Of a stretch of DNA of 64,000 nucleotides, positions 39,325-46,191 are shown piece after piece. The notes beneath the pieces are model-generated. The model was not told the DNA's origin, did no database searches, and saw only the letters and a list, made by a program, of their open reading frames with translations. The position numbers were made by a program, and so were the translations under genes. The stretch's first letter is position 1. Each line of letters opens with the position of its first letter. This DNA is from Merdibacter sp965119685. Lineage in GTDB: Bacteria; Bacillota_I; Bacilli_A; Erysipelotrichales; Erysipelotrichaceae. The stretch lies in contig OZ221971.1 in assembly GCA_965119685.1 (NCBI GenBank), positions 2,480,001 through 2,544,000 of the forward strand, written 5' to 3'.

Positions 39325-40419
39325 TCATCTTCCTCCGTTCGTCGCTTCAAACGCTCTCATGAATTCCACCAAATGCTCCACGCCCTCGATCGGCATCGCA
39401 TTGTAGATGGAGGCGCGTATTCCACCGACGGCACGGTGTCCTTTTAAATTGCTCATCCCGGCTTTGACGCTTTCACTCACAAACAGCGCATCCAGCTCTT
39501 TGCTCGGCGTTCGGAAGGTGACGTTCATCATAGAGCGATCCTCCTTTGCCGCCGCAGGAAGGTAAAAGCTGCTCTGATCCAAATAATCATACAGCAGTTT
39601 CGCCTTTTTCTCGTTGCGCTCTTTCATCGCGGATAAGCCGCCCTGCTGTTCAATCCATTCCAGCACCAAACCGAGGATATAAATCGCATAAGTCGGCGGG
39701 GTGTTATACATGGAATCTTTATCCGCCATCACTTGATAGTTGAGCATCGTCGGAGTTCCCGCTAATGTAAAGCCCAGCAAATCCTCGCGGACGATCACGA
39801 CCGTCACACCCGCAATCCCCATGTTTTTCTGTGCACCGGCAAAAATCAGCCCGTATTTTGAAACGTCAATCGGACGAGACAGGATGTCGCTGGACATATC
39901 GGCTACGATTGGGACGCCGTTTGTTTCCGGCACACTGTTCCATTGTGTTCCATAGATGGTATTGTTGCTGCAAAGGTAAACATAGTCCGCATCCGCATGC
40001 AGATGAAGCTCCTCCTGTTTCGGAATACGGCGATAGCGCTCCTCCTGTGTTGTCGCCGCGATTTGAACAGCACCGTATTTCGTCGCCTCTTTATAAGCCA
40101 GATTCGCAAAATGACCGGTGATGATATAATCGGCACTGCCGCTGCGCAGCAGGTTCATCGGGATAGCCGAAAACTGTGTGCTGGCGCCGCCCTGTAGAAA
40201 AAGCACCTTATAATTGTCCGGAATTTGAAGCAGACGACGCAGGCGCTGCTGAGCTTCTTTGATAATTTGATCGTAGGTACTTGAACGATGGCTCATCTCC
40301 ATCACTGACATACCGCTGCCCTTATAGTTCAGCATCTGCTGAGACGCTGTACACAGAACCTGCTCCGGGAGCATGCTGGGTCCCGCTGAAAAATTGTAAA
40401 TTCTCTTATCCGCCATCAT
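39325..40419 (-). CDS. serC: Phosphoserine aminotransferase
   Basis: A 364-residue PLP enzyme that converts 3-phosphohydroxypyruvate to phosphoserine with glutamate. Seen are YNFSAGPSMLPE, the phosphate-binding GGASTQFSAIPMNL, and the PLP lysine in FAGAQKNMGIAG. Length matches SerC. Start at 40419 (or 40416) follows AAGGTG. First gene of the serC-serA unit, with an extended -10 promoter about 45 bases upstream. Confidence 0.95.
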   Translation of the reverse strand: MMADKRIYNFSAGPSMLPEQVLCTASQQMLNYKGSGMSVMEMSHRSSTYDQIIKEAQQRLRRLLQIPDNYKVLFLQGGASTQFSAIPMNLLRSGSADYIITGHFANLAYKEATKYGAVQIAATTQEERYRRIPKQEELHLHADADYVYLCSNNTIYGTQWNSVPETNGVPIVADMSSDILSRPIDVSKYGLIFAGAQKNMGIAGVTVVIVREDLLGFTLAGTPTMLNYQVMADKDSMYNTPPTYAIYILGLVLEWIEQQGGLSAMKERNEKKAKLLYDYLDQSSFYLPAAAKEDRSMMNVTFRTPSKELDALFVSESVKAGMSNLKGHRAVGGIRASIYNAMPIEGVEHLVEFMRAFEATNGGR

Positions 40420-40464
40420 TGGCACCTTCCTTTCCGATTCCCCTTTCGTTCAGGGTGTGCATAT

Positions 40465-40473
40465 AGTATAGCA
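40465..40473 (-). promoter_or_regulatory. Extended -10 promoter of serC-serA
   Basis: Minus-strand TGCTATACT (40473-40465). No clear -35 box. No T-box or riboswitch recognised in the short leader. Confidence 0.5.
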
Positions 40474-40938
40474 CAGAGTTTCATAAAAATGGAAATAATT
40501 TTCAATTATTTGTGGAAATGTTTTCAAAAAGATGATGATTGTCTTGTTTCGTCTGCAGCACATGAACAGAAACCGCGTATTCTGAGAGAATACGCAACTA
40601 TGGGAGACAAGGATGGAGAAAGGATATAGATGCCTATTGACTTGCGATATTCGTTCAAACAGCAGTTAAAAACGATATGCAGGAACGCTTGCAATTGAAA
40701 AAAGCTTCCATCCCGCTGACTGAGGGAAAAGGAAGCAAGTATCTGATTTATCCGTAATTTGAAATGTATAAAGCGATTGGATAAATCCTCCGCTATATGT
40801 AATGAAGTTCATTGAGGCTGACTGTCCTTACGCGGCGGGCACACATGTATGGCAGCGGATCATTTTCAGACGAGGCATGCTGTCGCAATCGAAAAAGCGG
40901 ACAGAAGACCATTCAATATATTAAAAAAGGATTTATTT

Positions 40939-41160
40939 TCGGCATTTTTTCGGCATATTTGCTTCAAAGCATCAAAAAAGCCTTTAAACAAAGGCTTTTC
41001 TTGACATCTGGAGCAAATGAGGGGAACTAAAAAAAAATGTTTTCAAGGTGTTTTTCATCATGTATAATCGCATAAACATGCGCTTTTATTGACTTTTATA
41101 TATTGAAATCATCCGCAAGTAACAATGCTTTTTATGAAAACTTAGGCATATTTTAGGCAT
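40939..41160. repeat. Paired GGCAT direct repeats at the prophage end (attachment/arm-site candidate)
   Basis: TCGGCAT occurs twice 11 bases apart at 40939-40956 and TTAGGCAT twice 11 bases apart at 41142-41160. They lie at the junction of host genes and prophage genes, where arm-type integrase sites would be expected. No tRNA or obvious core was found. The rest of 40474-41161 holds no gene that I can support. Confidence 0.35.
40974..40999 (+). terminator. Bidirectional hairpin terminator at host-prophage boundary
   Basis: AAGCCTTT / AAAGGCTT hairpin with a short AAC loop, A tract before and TTTT after, so it can act on both strands. Confidence 0.6.
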
Positions 41161-41161
41161 G

Positions 41162-41182
41162 AAAAAAGCGGCATTGCGCCGC
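41162..41182 (-). terminator. Terminator after RHH-like phage gene
   Basis: Minus-strand GCGGC-N5-GCCGC (41182-41168) followed by six T (41167-41162), directly after the stop codon. Confidence 0.85.
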
Positions 41183-41728
41183 CTATTTGAATACGATTCT
41201 ATCATAAAAGCCGAAGCTGCTTTCTGTATATGCCTGTTCGTCCTCATCATAACCCTCACAATACATCGTTCCATACAGATAGATGAATCTATTAGAACCG
41301 ACCTCAACAGATGCATACGCACTTACTTGCGCATCTCCTTTAAACTTTTCATAGATTTCTGCATCGCTCATGCCACACTCAATATCTCGTGAAGTGTCCG
41401 CTTCATCGAACCTTTTCAAGAAGTCATCAATGTTGCGCACGTCATTGAAAAGTCTGCAAGTTGCGTACTCTCCCAGTTTGTTTTTGAATATCTCAAACGC
41501 TTCCTCGTCTCTTAATTGATCGACCTTAAATTCATTTGTGTTTTTCATATTTTCTAATATATCCTTTCTGATTAAACTTTTTATATACCCTTGGAAATTC
41601 TTGACGGTTTGTAAATGACTGATGATTAGATGATCTGTGTTTTTATTAAGCTGTATCCCCTTAAATACGGTATTTTCCTTGGCGTGTTTTGCATTTGCTC
41701 TTAACTTTGCTTCTGATGTTTTTTTCAA
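41183..41728 (-). CDS. Phage protein with ribbon-helix-helix-like N-terminus
   Basis: A 181-residue protein of unknown function. The first 55 residues (KLRANAKHAKENTVFKGIQL, then NTDHLIISHLQT) resemble the small ribbon-helix-helix domains found in phage and plasmid proteins; the acidic C-terminal part (MSDAEIYEKFKGDAQVSAYA and beyond) has no recognised domain. The start codon appears to be TTG at 41728 with GGAAGTG upstream. It is the last gene of the prophage on this side and has its own terminator. A regulatory or moron-type role is possible; not shown. Confidence 0.6.
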   Translation of the reverse strand: MKKTSEAKLRANAKHAKENTVFKGIQLNKNTDHLIISHLQTVKNFQGYIKSLIRKDILENMKNTNEFKVDQLRDEEAFEIFKNKLGEYATCRLFNDVRNIDDFLKRFDEADTSRDIECGMSDAEIYEKFKGDAQVSAYASVEVGSNRFIYLYGTMYCEGYDEDEQAYTESSFGFYDRIVFK

Positions 41729-41797
41729 GCTTTCACTTCCTGTTCCTTTTATAAATACAAATGTAGAGAATCAATGAGATCGCAACCAATACCCCGA

Positions 41798-41825
41798 TTG
41801 ACATTTTCTTTTTAGGTGCTATACT
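41798..41825 (+). promoter_or_regulatory. Promoter of antisense RNA
   Basis: TTGACA (41798-41803), 16-base spacer, TATACT (41820-41825) with TG one base before it. It points into the 3' end of the 29-codon gene on the other strand. Confidence 0.75.
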
Positions 41826-41831
41826 TTAGAT

Positions 41832-41925
41832 AGGAGCTAGCCTTTCGGCTAGTCCTTGCGTTGGATGTCTTTGATCGTAATGACTATGGCTAGTAGCATT
41901 GTTACGATTTCAAGGACATCTTTTA
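41832..41925 (+). ncRNA. Antisense RNA, type I antitoxin candidate
   Basis: From the promoter at 41798-41825 transcription should start near 41832. A strong hairpin, GATGTC..ATCGTAA (41864-41880) with TTACGAT..GACATC (41902-41920), followed by TTTT (41921-41924), would end a transcript of about 94 nt that is antisense to nearly the whole 29-codon gene at 41849-41938. A second small hairpin GCTAGCC / GGCTAGT lies near its 5' end. Confidence 0.6.
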
Positions 41926-41938
41926 TTATGCCTAACAC
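41849..41938 (-). CDS. 29-aa hydrophobic peptide, type I toxin candidate
   Basis: GTG start at 41938 with a strong GGAGG 7-9 bases upstream; the peptide begins MLGIIKDVLEIVTMLLAIVI and ends with charged residues IQRKD. One membrane helix and a charged tail are the marks of Fst/TxpA/BsrG-type toxins. It has its own consensus promoter (41965-41993) and an antisense RNA from the opposite strand. Located in the prophage between endolysin and the RHH-like gene. A small phage membrane protein without toxicity is the alternative. Confidence 0.6.
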   Translation of the reverse strand: MLGIIKDVLEIVTMLLAIVITIKDIQRKD

Positions 41939-41964
41939 CCTTGCACCTCCTTCCTTACACCATT

Positions 41965-41993
41965 ATTATACCACTTTAAGTGGTATAATGCAA
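41965..41993 (-). promoter_or_regulatory. Promoter of the 29-aa peptide gene with 25-base palindrome
   Basis: Minus-strand TTGCAT (41993-41988), 17-base spacer, TATAAT (41970-41965). The whole stretch 41965-41989 is a perfect palindrome built on CCACTT-T-AAGTGG with a TATAAT at each end; it may be an operator or an RNA hairpin. Confidence 0.75.
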
Positions 41994-42011
41994 GAATTTT
42001 TGATTTTTTGC

Positions 42012-42045
42012 AAAAAGAAAAGCCCTCGCCCGATATGGACGAGGG
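42012..42045 (-). terminator. Terminator after endolysin gene
   Basis: Minus-strand CCCTCG-N11-CGAGGG (42045-42023) followed by CTTTTCTTTTT. End of the late prophage transcript. Confidence 0.85.
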
Positions 42046-42051
42046 TATTTG

Positions 42052-42720
42052 CTATTTCTGTTTCCAGTATTTAGAGGTACCGTCGGTTTTGCACAATGCG
42101 CAGTAATGAGTTTCTCCGCTGTATGATGTGTACTTTGCCCAGTACCAACCATCACCTGATACAATGCTTTGATAATTCAACTTCATGCCTTTATTGTATC
42201 TGCTTCCCGTATCTCCTTTAGATGTCGACGGAGATGTGCGAACACGGATGGCATCATAAATAGCCTCCACAGTTCCACTTGATTTAAACGGACACGAAGA
42301 AGCCCACTTTTTTAACCGAATCACGCCAAGCACCCCGCTGGTGCTGATGCTGACCTCATTCGCCGCACCTTTAGGCGCCCCTTGATTTTGCCCGAGGAAA
42401 ATAGCGCGGTTTAAACCGTCCCATTTCTCGAACATGGCAACATGGCTATATGATGCCTCTTTTGCCCCCATATTCCAAATGAACCAGTCGCCGTACTGCG
42501 CATCGGACATGGATACTTTCGTGAAGTATGTACCTAATCCCAGCGCGTCAAAGCGTTTCCAGATTTCGCAGGCGTAGCCACTGCCACCTAAAGCAAACGA
42601 CTTTTTCCCAGCAAGGTAACAGCACTGCTTGAATAAATCCACACACTGCACACCCGCAGCACCGTCTACATCGATCGCCTTTCCGATATACTTGTTTCTA
42701 AACTCTTTTGCTGTAATCAT
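42052..42720 (-). CDS. Phage endolysin: CHAP amidase/peptidase with SH3b domain
   Basis: A 222-residue cell-wall hydrolase. The N-terminal CHAP domain (about residues 5-135) shows the catalytic Cys in AAGVQCVDLFKQC and His in ASYSHVAMFE; the C-terminal SH3-like domain (about 150-222; AIRVRTSPSTSKGDTG, YWAKYTSYSGETHY) binds the wall. No signal peptide, so release depends on the holin encoded two genes upstream. GAGGAAAGG precedes the ATG at 42720. Last gene of the late operon. Confidence 0.92.
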   Translation of the reverse strand: MITAKEFRNKYIGKAIDVDGAAGVQCVDLFKQCCYLAGKKSFALGGSGYACEIWKRFDALGLGTYFTKVSMSDAQYGDWFIWNMGAKEASYSHVAMFEKWDGLNRAIFLGQNQGAPKGAANEVSISTSGVLGVIRLKKWASSCPFKSSGTVEAIYDAIRVRTSPSTSKGDTGSRYNKGMKLNYQSIVSGDGWYWAKYTSYSGETHYCALCKTDGTSKYWKQK

Positions 42721-42993
42721 TTACCTTTCCTCCTCTTTTTCTTCAAGCCTTGAGATCCTCAATTCGTGTCGATCAAGCAGCTTCTCATTGTTCTGCTGCC
42801 GTTTTACGATGTTGTCGATTTGTTTTCCATGCGTTTCAATGCGTTTGTCCTGTCGCTCATTATCGGCGCTCACACGCTCCAATAAAGCCGTCAAACGTGT
42901 AATACTGGTGTTCAGCTTTATTACTGGTGCCATTACGCCAATAAGCGCACCGACGCCGATTACGACCGCATAGATTGCATCTGCTTCTGCCAT
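42721..42993 (-). CDS. XhlA-like phage lysis-associated membrane protein
   Basis: A 90-residue protein with one N-terminal membrane helix (AVVIGVGALIGVMAPVI) and a long charged coiled coil (about residues 28-90). This layout fits hemolysin XhlA-type proteins that cooperate with holin and endolysin. It lies between holin and endolysin genes. Orientation of the helix is reversed with respect to classic XhlA, where the helix is C-terminal, so the family assignment is tentative. Confidence 0.6.
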   Translation of the reverse strand: MAEADAIYAVVIGVGALIGVMAPVIKLNTSITRLTALLERVSADNERQDKRIETHGKQIDNIVKRQQNNEKLLDRHELRISRLEEKEEER

Positions 42994-42995
42994 AG

Positions 42996-43262
42996 CTATT
43001 CCTCTTTCGTACCCTCGATGAAACGGGTAAACGCCTGATGCAGACCTGTGGATGCAAGGCCCATCAACGCGCCGTAGATCGCGTTCTCAAGGGTGAATCC
43101 GCTAATCGCCAAATTCAACACCAAACCTACGATCGCTAAGATCAGCGGGATAAGTTTGTTCGGCACGAAGTCAAGCGAATGCTTTAACAGGTAGCCGATG
43201 ACAAGACAGGCGACCATCACCGCCAAAACAAAGTACTGTGTCAATTCTTCAAAATTCATCAT
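42996..43262 (-). CDS. Phage holin
   Basis: An 88-residue protein with two or three membrane helices (YFVLAVMVACLVIGYLL; LIPLILAIVGLVLNLAI; and a weaker third), an amphipathic segment GLASTGLHQAFTRFI, and a charged end TKEE. It resembles the holin family of Clostridium and Bacillus phages. The start at 43262 has AAAGG 6 bases upstream. Makes membrane lesions that let the CHAP endolysin reach the wall. Confidence 0.85.
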   Translation of the reverse strand: MMNFEELTQYFVLAVMVACLVIGYLLKHSLDFVPNKLIPLILAIVGLVLNLAISGFTLENAIYGALMGLASTGLHQAFTRFIEGTKEE

Positions 43263-43340
43263 GTTCATCCTTTCTGCACGAGTTTAGTGCCATCGCGGGG
43301 CAAATTAAAAGCGGAGTTCTATATAGCTCTCCGCCGGCGC

Positions 43341-43688
43341 TTATGTTGACTTTAATGGGTATGTAACACTGAACGCCTCATTGTAATCAAGCCTTTCGAT
43401 TAGCCACACAACCAATTCTCCTTCAGCAGTAATATAAGAAGAACTAACTTTCGTTCGGTCTAGGTTCGATGAAACAAAAGAAATCACCATGTTGCTTGCC
43501 GCCCTTGGGCAATATCGCGGCGGTATCATTTTTGTTTTATTAACCCCGCTCCATCCGCTTTTGATGACACCACTTATAAATACTGTTCCGTTTTCAAAAT
43601 AAGCGCTACCAATATTAAAATGCTGATTGTCATTGTTCAATATTTCATCGACGAAGTTGTAATAGCCATTTTTAACTAATTTAATCAT
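43341..43688 (-). CDS. Tail cassette protein D (short accessory tail/receptor protein)
   Basis: A 115-residue protein beginning MIKLVKNG, sharing the M-[IVM]-x-[LI]-x-K start with the five neighbouring upstream genes. The rest is predicted beta-rich (FNIGSAYFENGTVFISG; EGELVVWLIERL). AGGAGG lies about 12 bases before the ATG. Last of the tail cassettes before the holin. No named family recognised; a role in host adhesion is inferred from position after the baseplate gene. Confidence 0.6.
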   Translation of the reverse strand: MIKLVKNGYYNFVDEILNNDNQHFNIGSAYFENGTVFISGVIKSGWSGVNKTKMIPPRYCPRAASNMVISFVSSNLDRTKVSSSYITAEGELVVWLIERLDYNEAFSVTYPLKST

Positions 43689-43719
43689 TGTTTTGCTTAT
43701 CCTCCTATGTCGCATTTAC

Positions 43720-44499
43720 TCATAGTGGTTCGCAAGATAGTTCGATTACACCGTTTAAAATCCTTACCGCTGACTGCGCCTCTACTGCTTTCATAGAAAC
43801 ATAAATACATCCTGTCTTACTGTATGAGTAGGATAAATCAGCAATATTGAAGCGTGTACCTGCATCAATCTGGTTAATTACCGGTGTTCCGGCCATCGGC
43901 ATGATTGAGCCTATCTGCTGAACGATATTGAATGAATTGCTTAAAACATAACCATAAGCATTGACCGAAAGACGACGGTAATACAGCTGACATCTCATCA
44001 AAGCAGTAGCATACTCCTCTTTGATATGATGGTATGCAATACCACCCTCAAACAGATCGATATAGCGAACGTTTACTTTTTCTCCGCTTCCGTTTTGAGT
44101 TGACAAAGATACGCGAAATTTATTATCGTCAGAATTGAAGTAAAATGCATAGTTTAACCCTGTGTCTCCTACTTGTTTAAAAGTAGCTTCGGTCGCTTCC
44201 TGAACAACTTCCGAAAAAGAAAATACAGAGCCATTTACATTCACCGCCAGCGTGCACTTCTTTCCTACCAAATCGTTTCTTCCCGAAATATCTTGTATGA
44301 TGTAGGCAGTATTGGAAATTGCATAAAAGTGTATGCCGCCATCATCAACATCAATCGCTGAATTCTGGTCGATTCTCCACATATCAACTGTATAGCCGTA
44401 TGAAGAATAGCTGGCTTTCGCACGTTGATTTATCTGAAAATCTCCGTTGATTAGGATATTACACATCGGCAATGCTGATGCTTTTGCAATTTGAATCAT
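43720..44499 (-). CDS. Phage tail fibre / carbohydrate-binding-like protein
   Basis: A 259-residue protein. The N-terminal MIQIAKASALP is followed by NILINGDFQINQRAKA and YTVDMWRID, a segment common in phage tail fibre and tail-spike proteins that leads into a beta-sandwich. The C-terminal part (IVQQIGSIMPMAGTPVINQI and the end VRILNGVIELSCEPL) is also beta-rich. It is larger than its neighbours. Likely binds surface sugars of the host. Shares the N-terminal signature of the cassette set. Confidence 0.75.
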   Translation of the reverse strand: MIQIAKASALPMCNILINGDFQINQRAKASYSSYGYTVDMWRIDQNSAIDVDDGGIHFYAISNTAYIIQDISGRNDLVGKKCTLAVNVNGSVFSFSEVVQEATEATFKQVGDTGLNYAFYFNSDDNKFRVSLSTQNGSGEKVNVRYIDLFEGGIAYHHIKEEYATALMRCQLYYRRLSVNAYGYVLSNSFNIVQQIGSIMPMAGTPVINQIDAGTRFNIADLSYSYSKTGCIYVSMKAVEAQSAVRILNGVIELSCEPL

Positions 44500-44520
44500 A
44501 TATTCGCTAATGCGAAAGGT

Positions 44521-44841
44521 TTATAAATTCTTTTCTGACCAACCAGAGTAATCCAACATACATACCATCACATCACTATAATCATATAATATGAATGCTC
44601 CGTAATCTCCGCTTGCATAGATATATCCCGATATCCTCGCTATATTGCCAGAAATCACAAGATAATCAAACATGACTGTTTTTCCTTTTGCGAGAGACGA
44701 TACAAACGACTGAATAGCTTGCGGATCGTAATTTTCGCTTACAAATTTGAACCCACTTAAATAAACAGCTTCGTTTGGAACATCTCCGAAATGAGGTAAC
44801 GGATGCTCTGATATTGTGTCAAATTTTGGAATTTTTACCAT
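44521..44841 (-). CDS. Tail cassette protein B2 (short accessory tail protein)
   Basis: A 106-residue protein starting MVKIPKFD. The core VYLSGFKFVSENYDPQAIQS, VMFDYLVISGN, and GYIYASGDYGAFILYDYS parallels the reading of the phase-variable gene B1 (45346-45679), which has VFDFLVNSGSFGRVLGYMYP. It follows cassette A2 by 28 bases. Function unknown; likely part of the adhesion apparatus. Confidence 0.6.
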   Translation of the reverse strand: MVKIPKFDTISEHPLPHFGDVPNEAVYLSGFKFVSENYDPQAIQSFVSSLAKGKTVMFDYLVISGNIARISGYIYASGDYGAFILYDYSDVMVCMLDYSGWSEKNL

Positions 44842-44869
44842 AGATAACTACTATGCAGTATTCGATAGG

Positions 44870-45181
44870 TTACTTCCAGCGTCCAACAGCAATTACAAAT
44901 GCATCTCGTTGATACTCCAAACTCCCCTCTGGATAAAAAGTCATATATTCTCCTGTGTTTGCAGTAACAGTCCAGTCAACACCTTTCTGGTACGAATATA
45001 TATTTGTAGCCACAACTGAGTAACCTCTATCCATAAAAGGAACTGGAAAGTAAACGATTTTATACCATTCGTCCGCAGGCATCGACACACTTAATATATT
45101 GACAAGCATGCCTCCTGCAAACTTGAATGCAGTGCCTTTTTCATTGCTTATGACTTGTTCAGCCTTTGGCAGCTTCATCAT
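44870..45181 (-). CDS. Tail cassette protein A2 (short accessory tail protein)
   Basis: A 103-residue protein starting MMKLPKAEQV and ending VIAVGRWK. Its sibling A1 (45698-46045) ends VAIGRWK and has the same order of segments (KFAGGMLVNI / KFANGLMICT; a Trp/Tyr rich core). Such proteins are typical of the receptor-binding tip. A 107-base leader between it and B1 contains a run of 11 G on the coding strand. Confidence 0.65.
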   Translation of the reverse strand: MMKLPKAEQVISNEKGTAFKFAGGMLVNILSVSMPADEWYKIVYFPVPFMDRGYSVVATNIYSYQKGVDWTVTANTGEYMTFYPEGSLEYQRDAFVIAVGRWK

Positions 45182-45286
45182 AACCTATCACGTGAACACT
45201 GACTAGCAGCATTCACCACCTTTCGCTGGAGAGCAGCTACTCTCCGTAGCCGCCTCCTTTCGTCGCTGTGAGAGCAGATTTTTCTG

Positions 45287-45297
45287 CCCCCCCCCCC
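45287..45297. repeat. Poly-G tract (11 G on minus strand) in A2 leader
   Basis: Eleven consecutive C on the plus strand. On the coding strand it lies inside a 27-codon frame that begins MKKFEIL and reads GGG through the tract (45228-45311 region). It is followed by a hairpin GCAGA / TCTGC. A slippage-prone homopolymer. Confidence 0.7.
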
Positions 45298-45345
45298 ATC
45301 AAAATTTCAAATTTTTTCATGGCTTTTCGCCGTCTCAAGAGAAAG

Positions 45346-45679
45346 TTACATATTTTTGTCAGCTACCCATTGACCGTCTCTTTTCATACACAGATACAGA
45401 TTGTAATAATAAATCATTACATATGCTGCGTATGATCCTGTCGGATACATATAGCCAAGCACTCTTCCGAAAGAGCCACTATTTACTAAAAAGTCGAACA
45501 CTATATATTTATCATCCCCCCCCCCCATATTTTGACGGTAAGGAATCAATATAGTTCTTAATATCTTCTTGTCCATTGCATGATATTGAACCACTTATAT
45601 AAATAGCCTTGCTTGCTCCAGAATCTAATCTTTCTAACTGTCTAATGGTAAGAGCTTCCTTTTTGGATAATTTAATCAT
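45346..45679 (-). pseudogene. Tail cassette gene B1, out of frame at an 11-G tract (phase-variable candidate)
   Basis: From ATG 45679 the frame begins MIKLSKKEALTIRQLERL and runs to SLPSKYGGGG then stop TGA, because the tract at 45516-45526 has 11 G. With 10 (or 13) G the frame continues DDKYIVFDFLVNSG to the stop at 45346, which then aligns along its whole length with B2 (44521-44841), about 110 residues. The gene is therefore OFF as sequenced, and slippage by one base would switch it ON. A 19-base gap separates it from A1. Confidence 0.75.
45516..45526. repeat. Poly-G tract (11 G on minus strand) inside B1
   Basis: Eleven consecutive C on the plus strand, within the coding part of the B1 gene. 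It determines the reading frame: 11 G gives a stop three codons later, 10 G restores the frame. Confidence 0.8.
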
Positions 45680-45697
45680 GAGCACTGCTCATCGCGT

Positions 45698-46045
45698 TCA
45701 CTTCCAACGACCGATCGCTACACAATCGAAAAGCGTGCGCACGTCATTCAACGGATACTGTGTATACACAAACGCATACGACGTTTTATCAACGTCAACG
45801 CCTATTGAACCTAGCCACGCTTGCGCTCCGCCTCTCGCCACACTGACTGTCACTTTAGGTGCTTCTGCAAACGGTTGAGGAAAAGTCCAAAACTTCTCAA
45901 ATTCAACGTAGCCTATACTTCCAACAGCAACGGAGCTATACTGCTTCCAAATCGTATTGGTACAAATCATCAGACCGTTCGCAAACTTCCACCATCGCCC
46001 ATTCGCATTGCTTCCGCTCTCGCTTGCTTTGTCTAATCGAATCAT
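45698..46045 (-). CDS. Tail cassette protein A1 (short accessory tail protein)
   Basis: A 115-residue protein starting MIRLDKASESG and ending CVAIGRWK. Aromatic-rich segments (GRWWKFANGLMICTNTIW, EFEKFWTFPQPF, KVTVSVARGGAQAWLGSIG) are typical of phage tail-tip and collar proteins with a carbohydrate- or protein-binding beta-sandwich. GGTGA lies 7 bases upstream. A 10-G tract lies about 113 bases upstream. First of the cassette genes after IS110 copy B. Confidence 0.7.
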   Translation of the reverse strand: MIRLDKASESGSNANGRWWKFANGLMICTNTIWKQYSSVAVGSIGYVEFEKFWTFPQPFAEAPKVTVSVARGGAQAWLGSIGVDVDKTSYAFVYTQYPLNDVRTLFDCVAIGRWK

Positions 46046-46157
46046 CGGAATTCACCGGTGAACGCTAACGAGCATTCACCCCACTTTCTCTTGTAGAGAA
46101 TGCCTCTACTCGACGACATCCTCCTTTCTTTCTCGGAAGAAGTTGCCAAAATAGCAA

Positions 46158-46167
46158 CCCCCCCCCC
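46158..46167. repeat. Poly-G tract (10 G on minus strand) in A1 leader
   Basis: Ten consecutive C on the plus strand, followed on the coding strand by a small inverted repeat TTGC / GGCAA and then GAAAGGAGG, the same order of elements as before A2. Confidence 0.7.
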
Positions 46168-46191
46168 ATAGATTTTTCAACATACTTTTGT

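Noticed and set aside
45346..45594. Frame starting MVQYHAMDKK
   Set aside because: It enters the tract in a different frame; only the part after the G tract is the true B1 sequence, whose start is at 45679.
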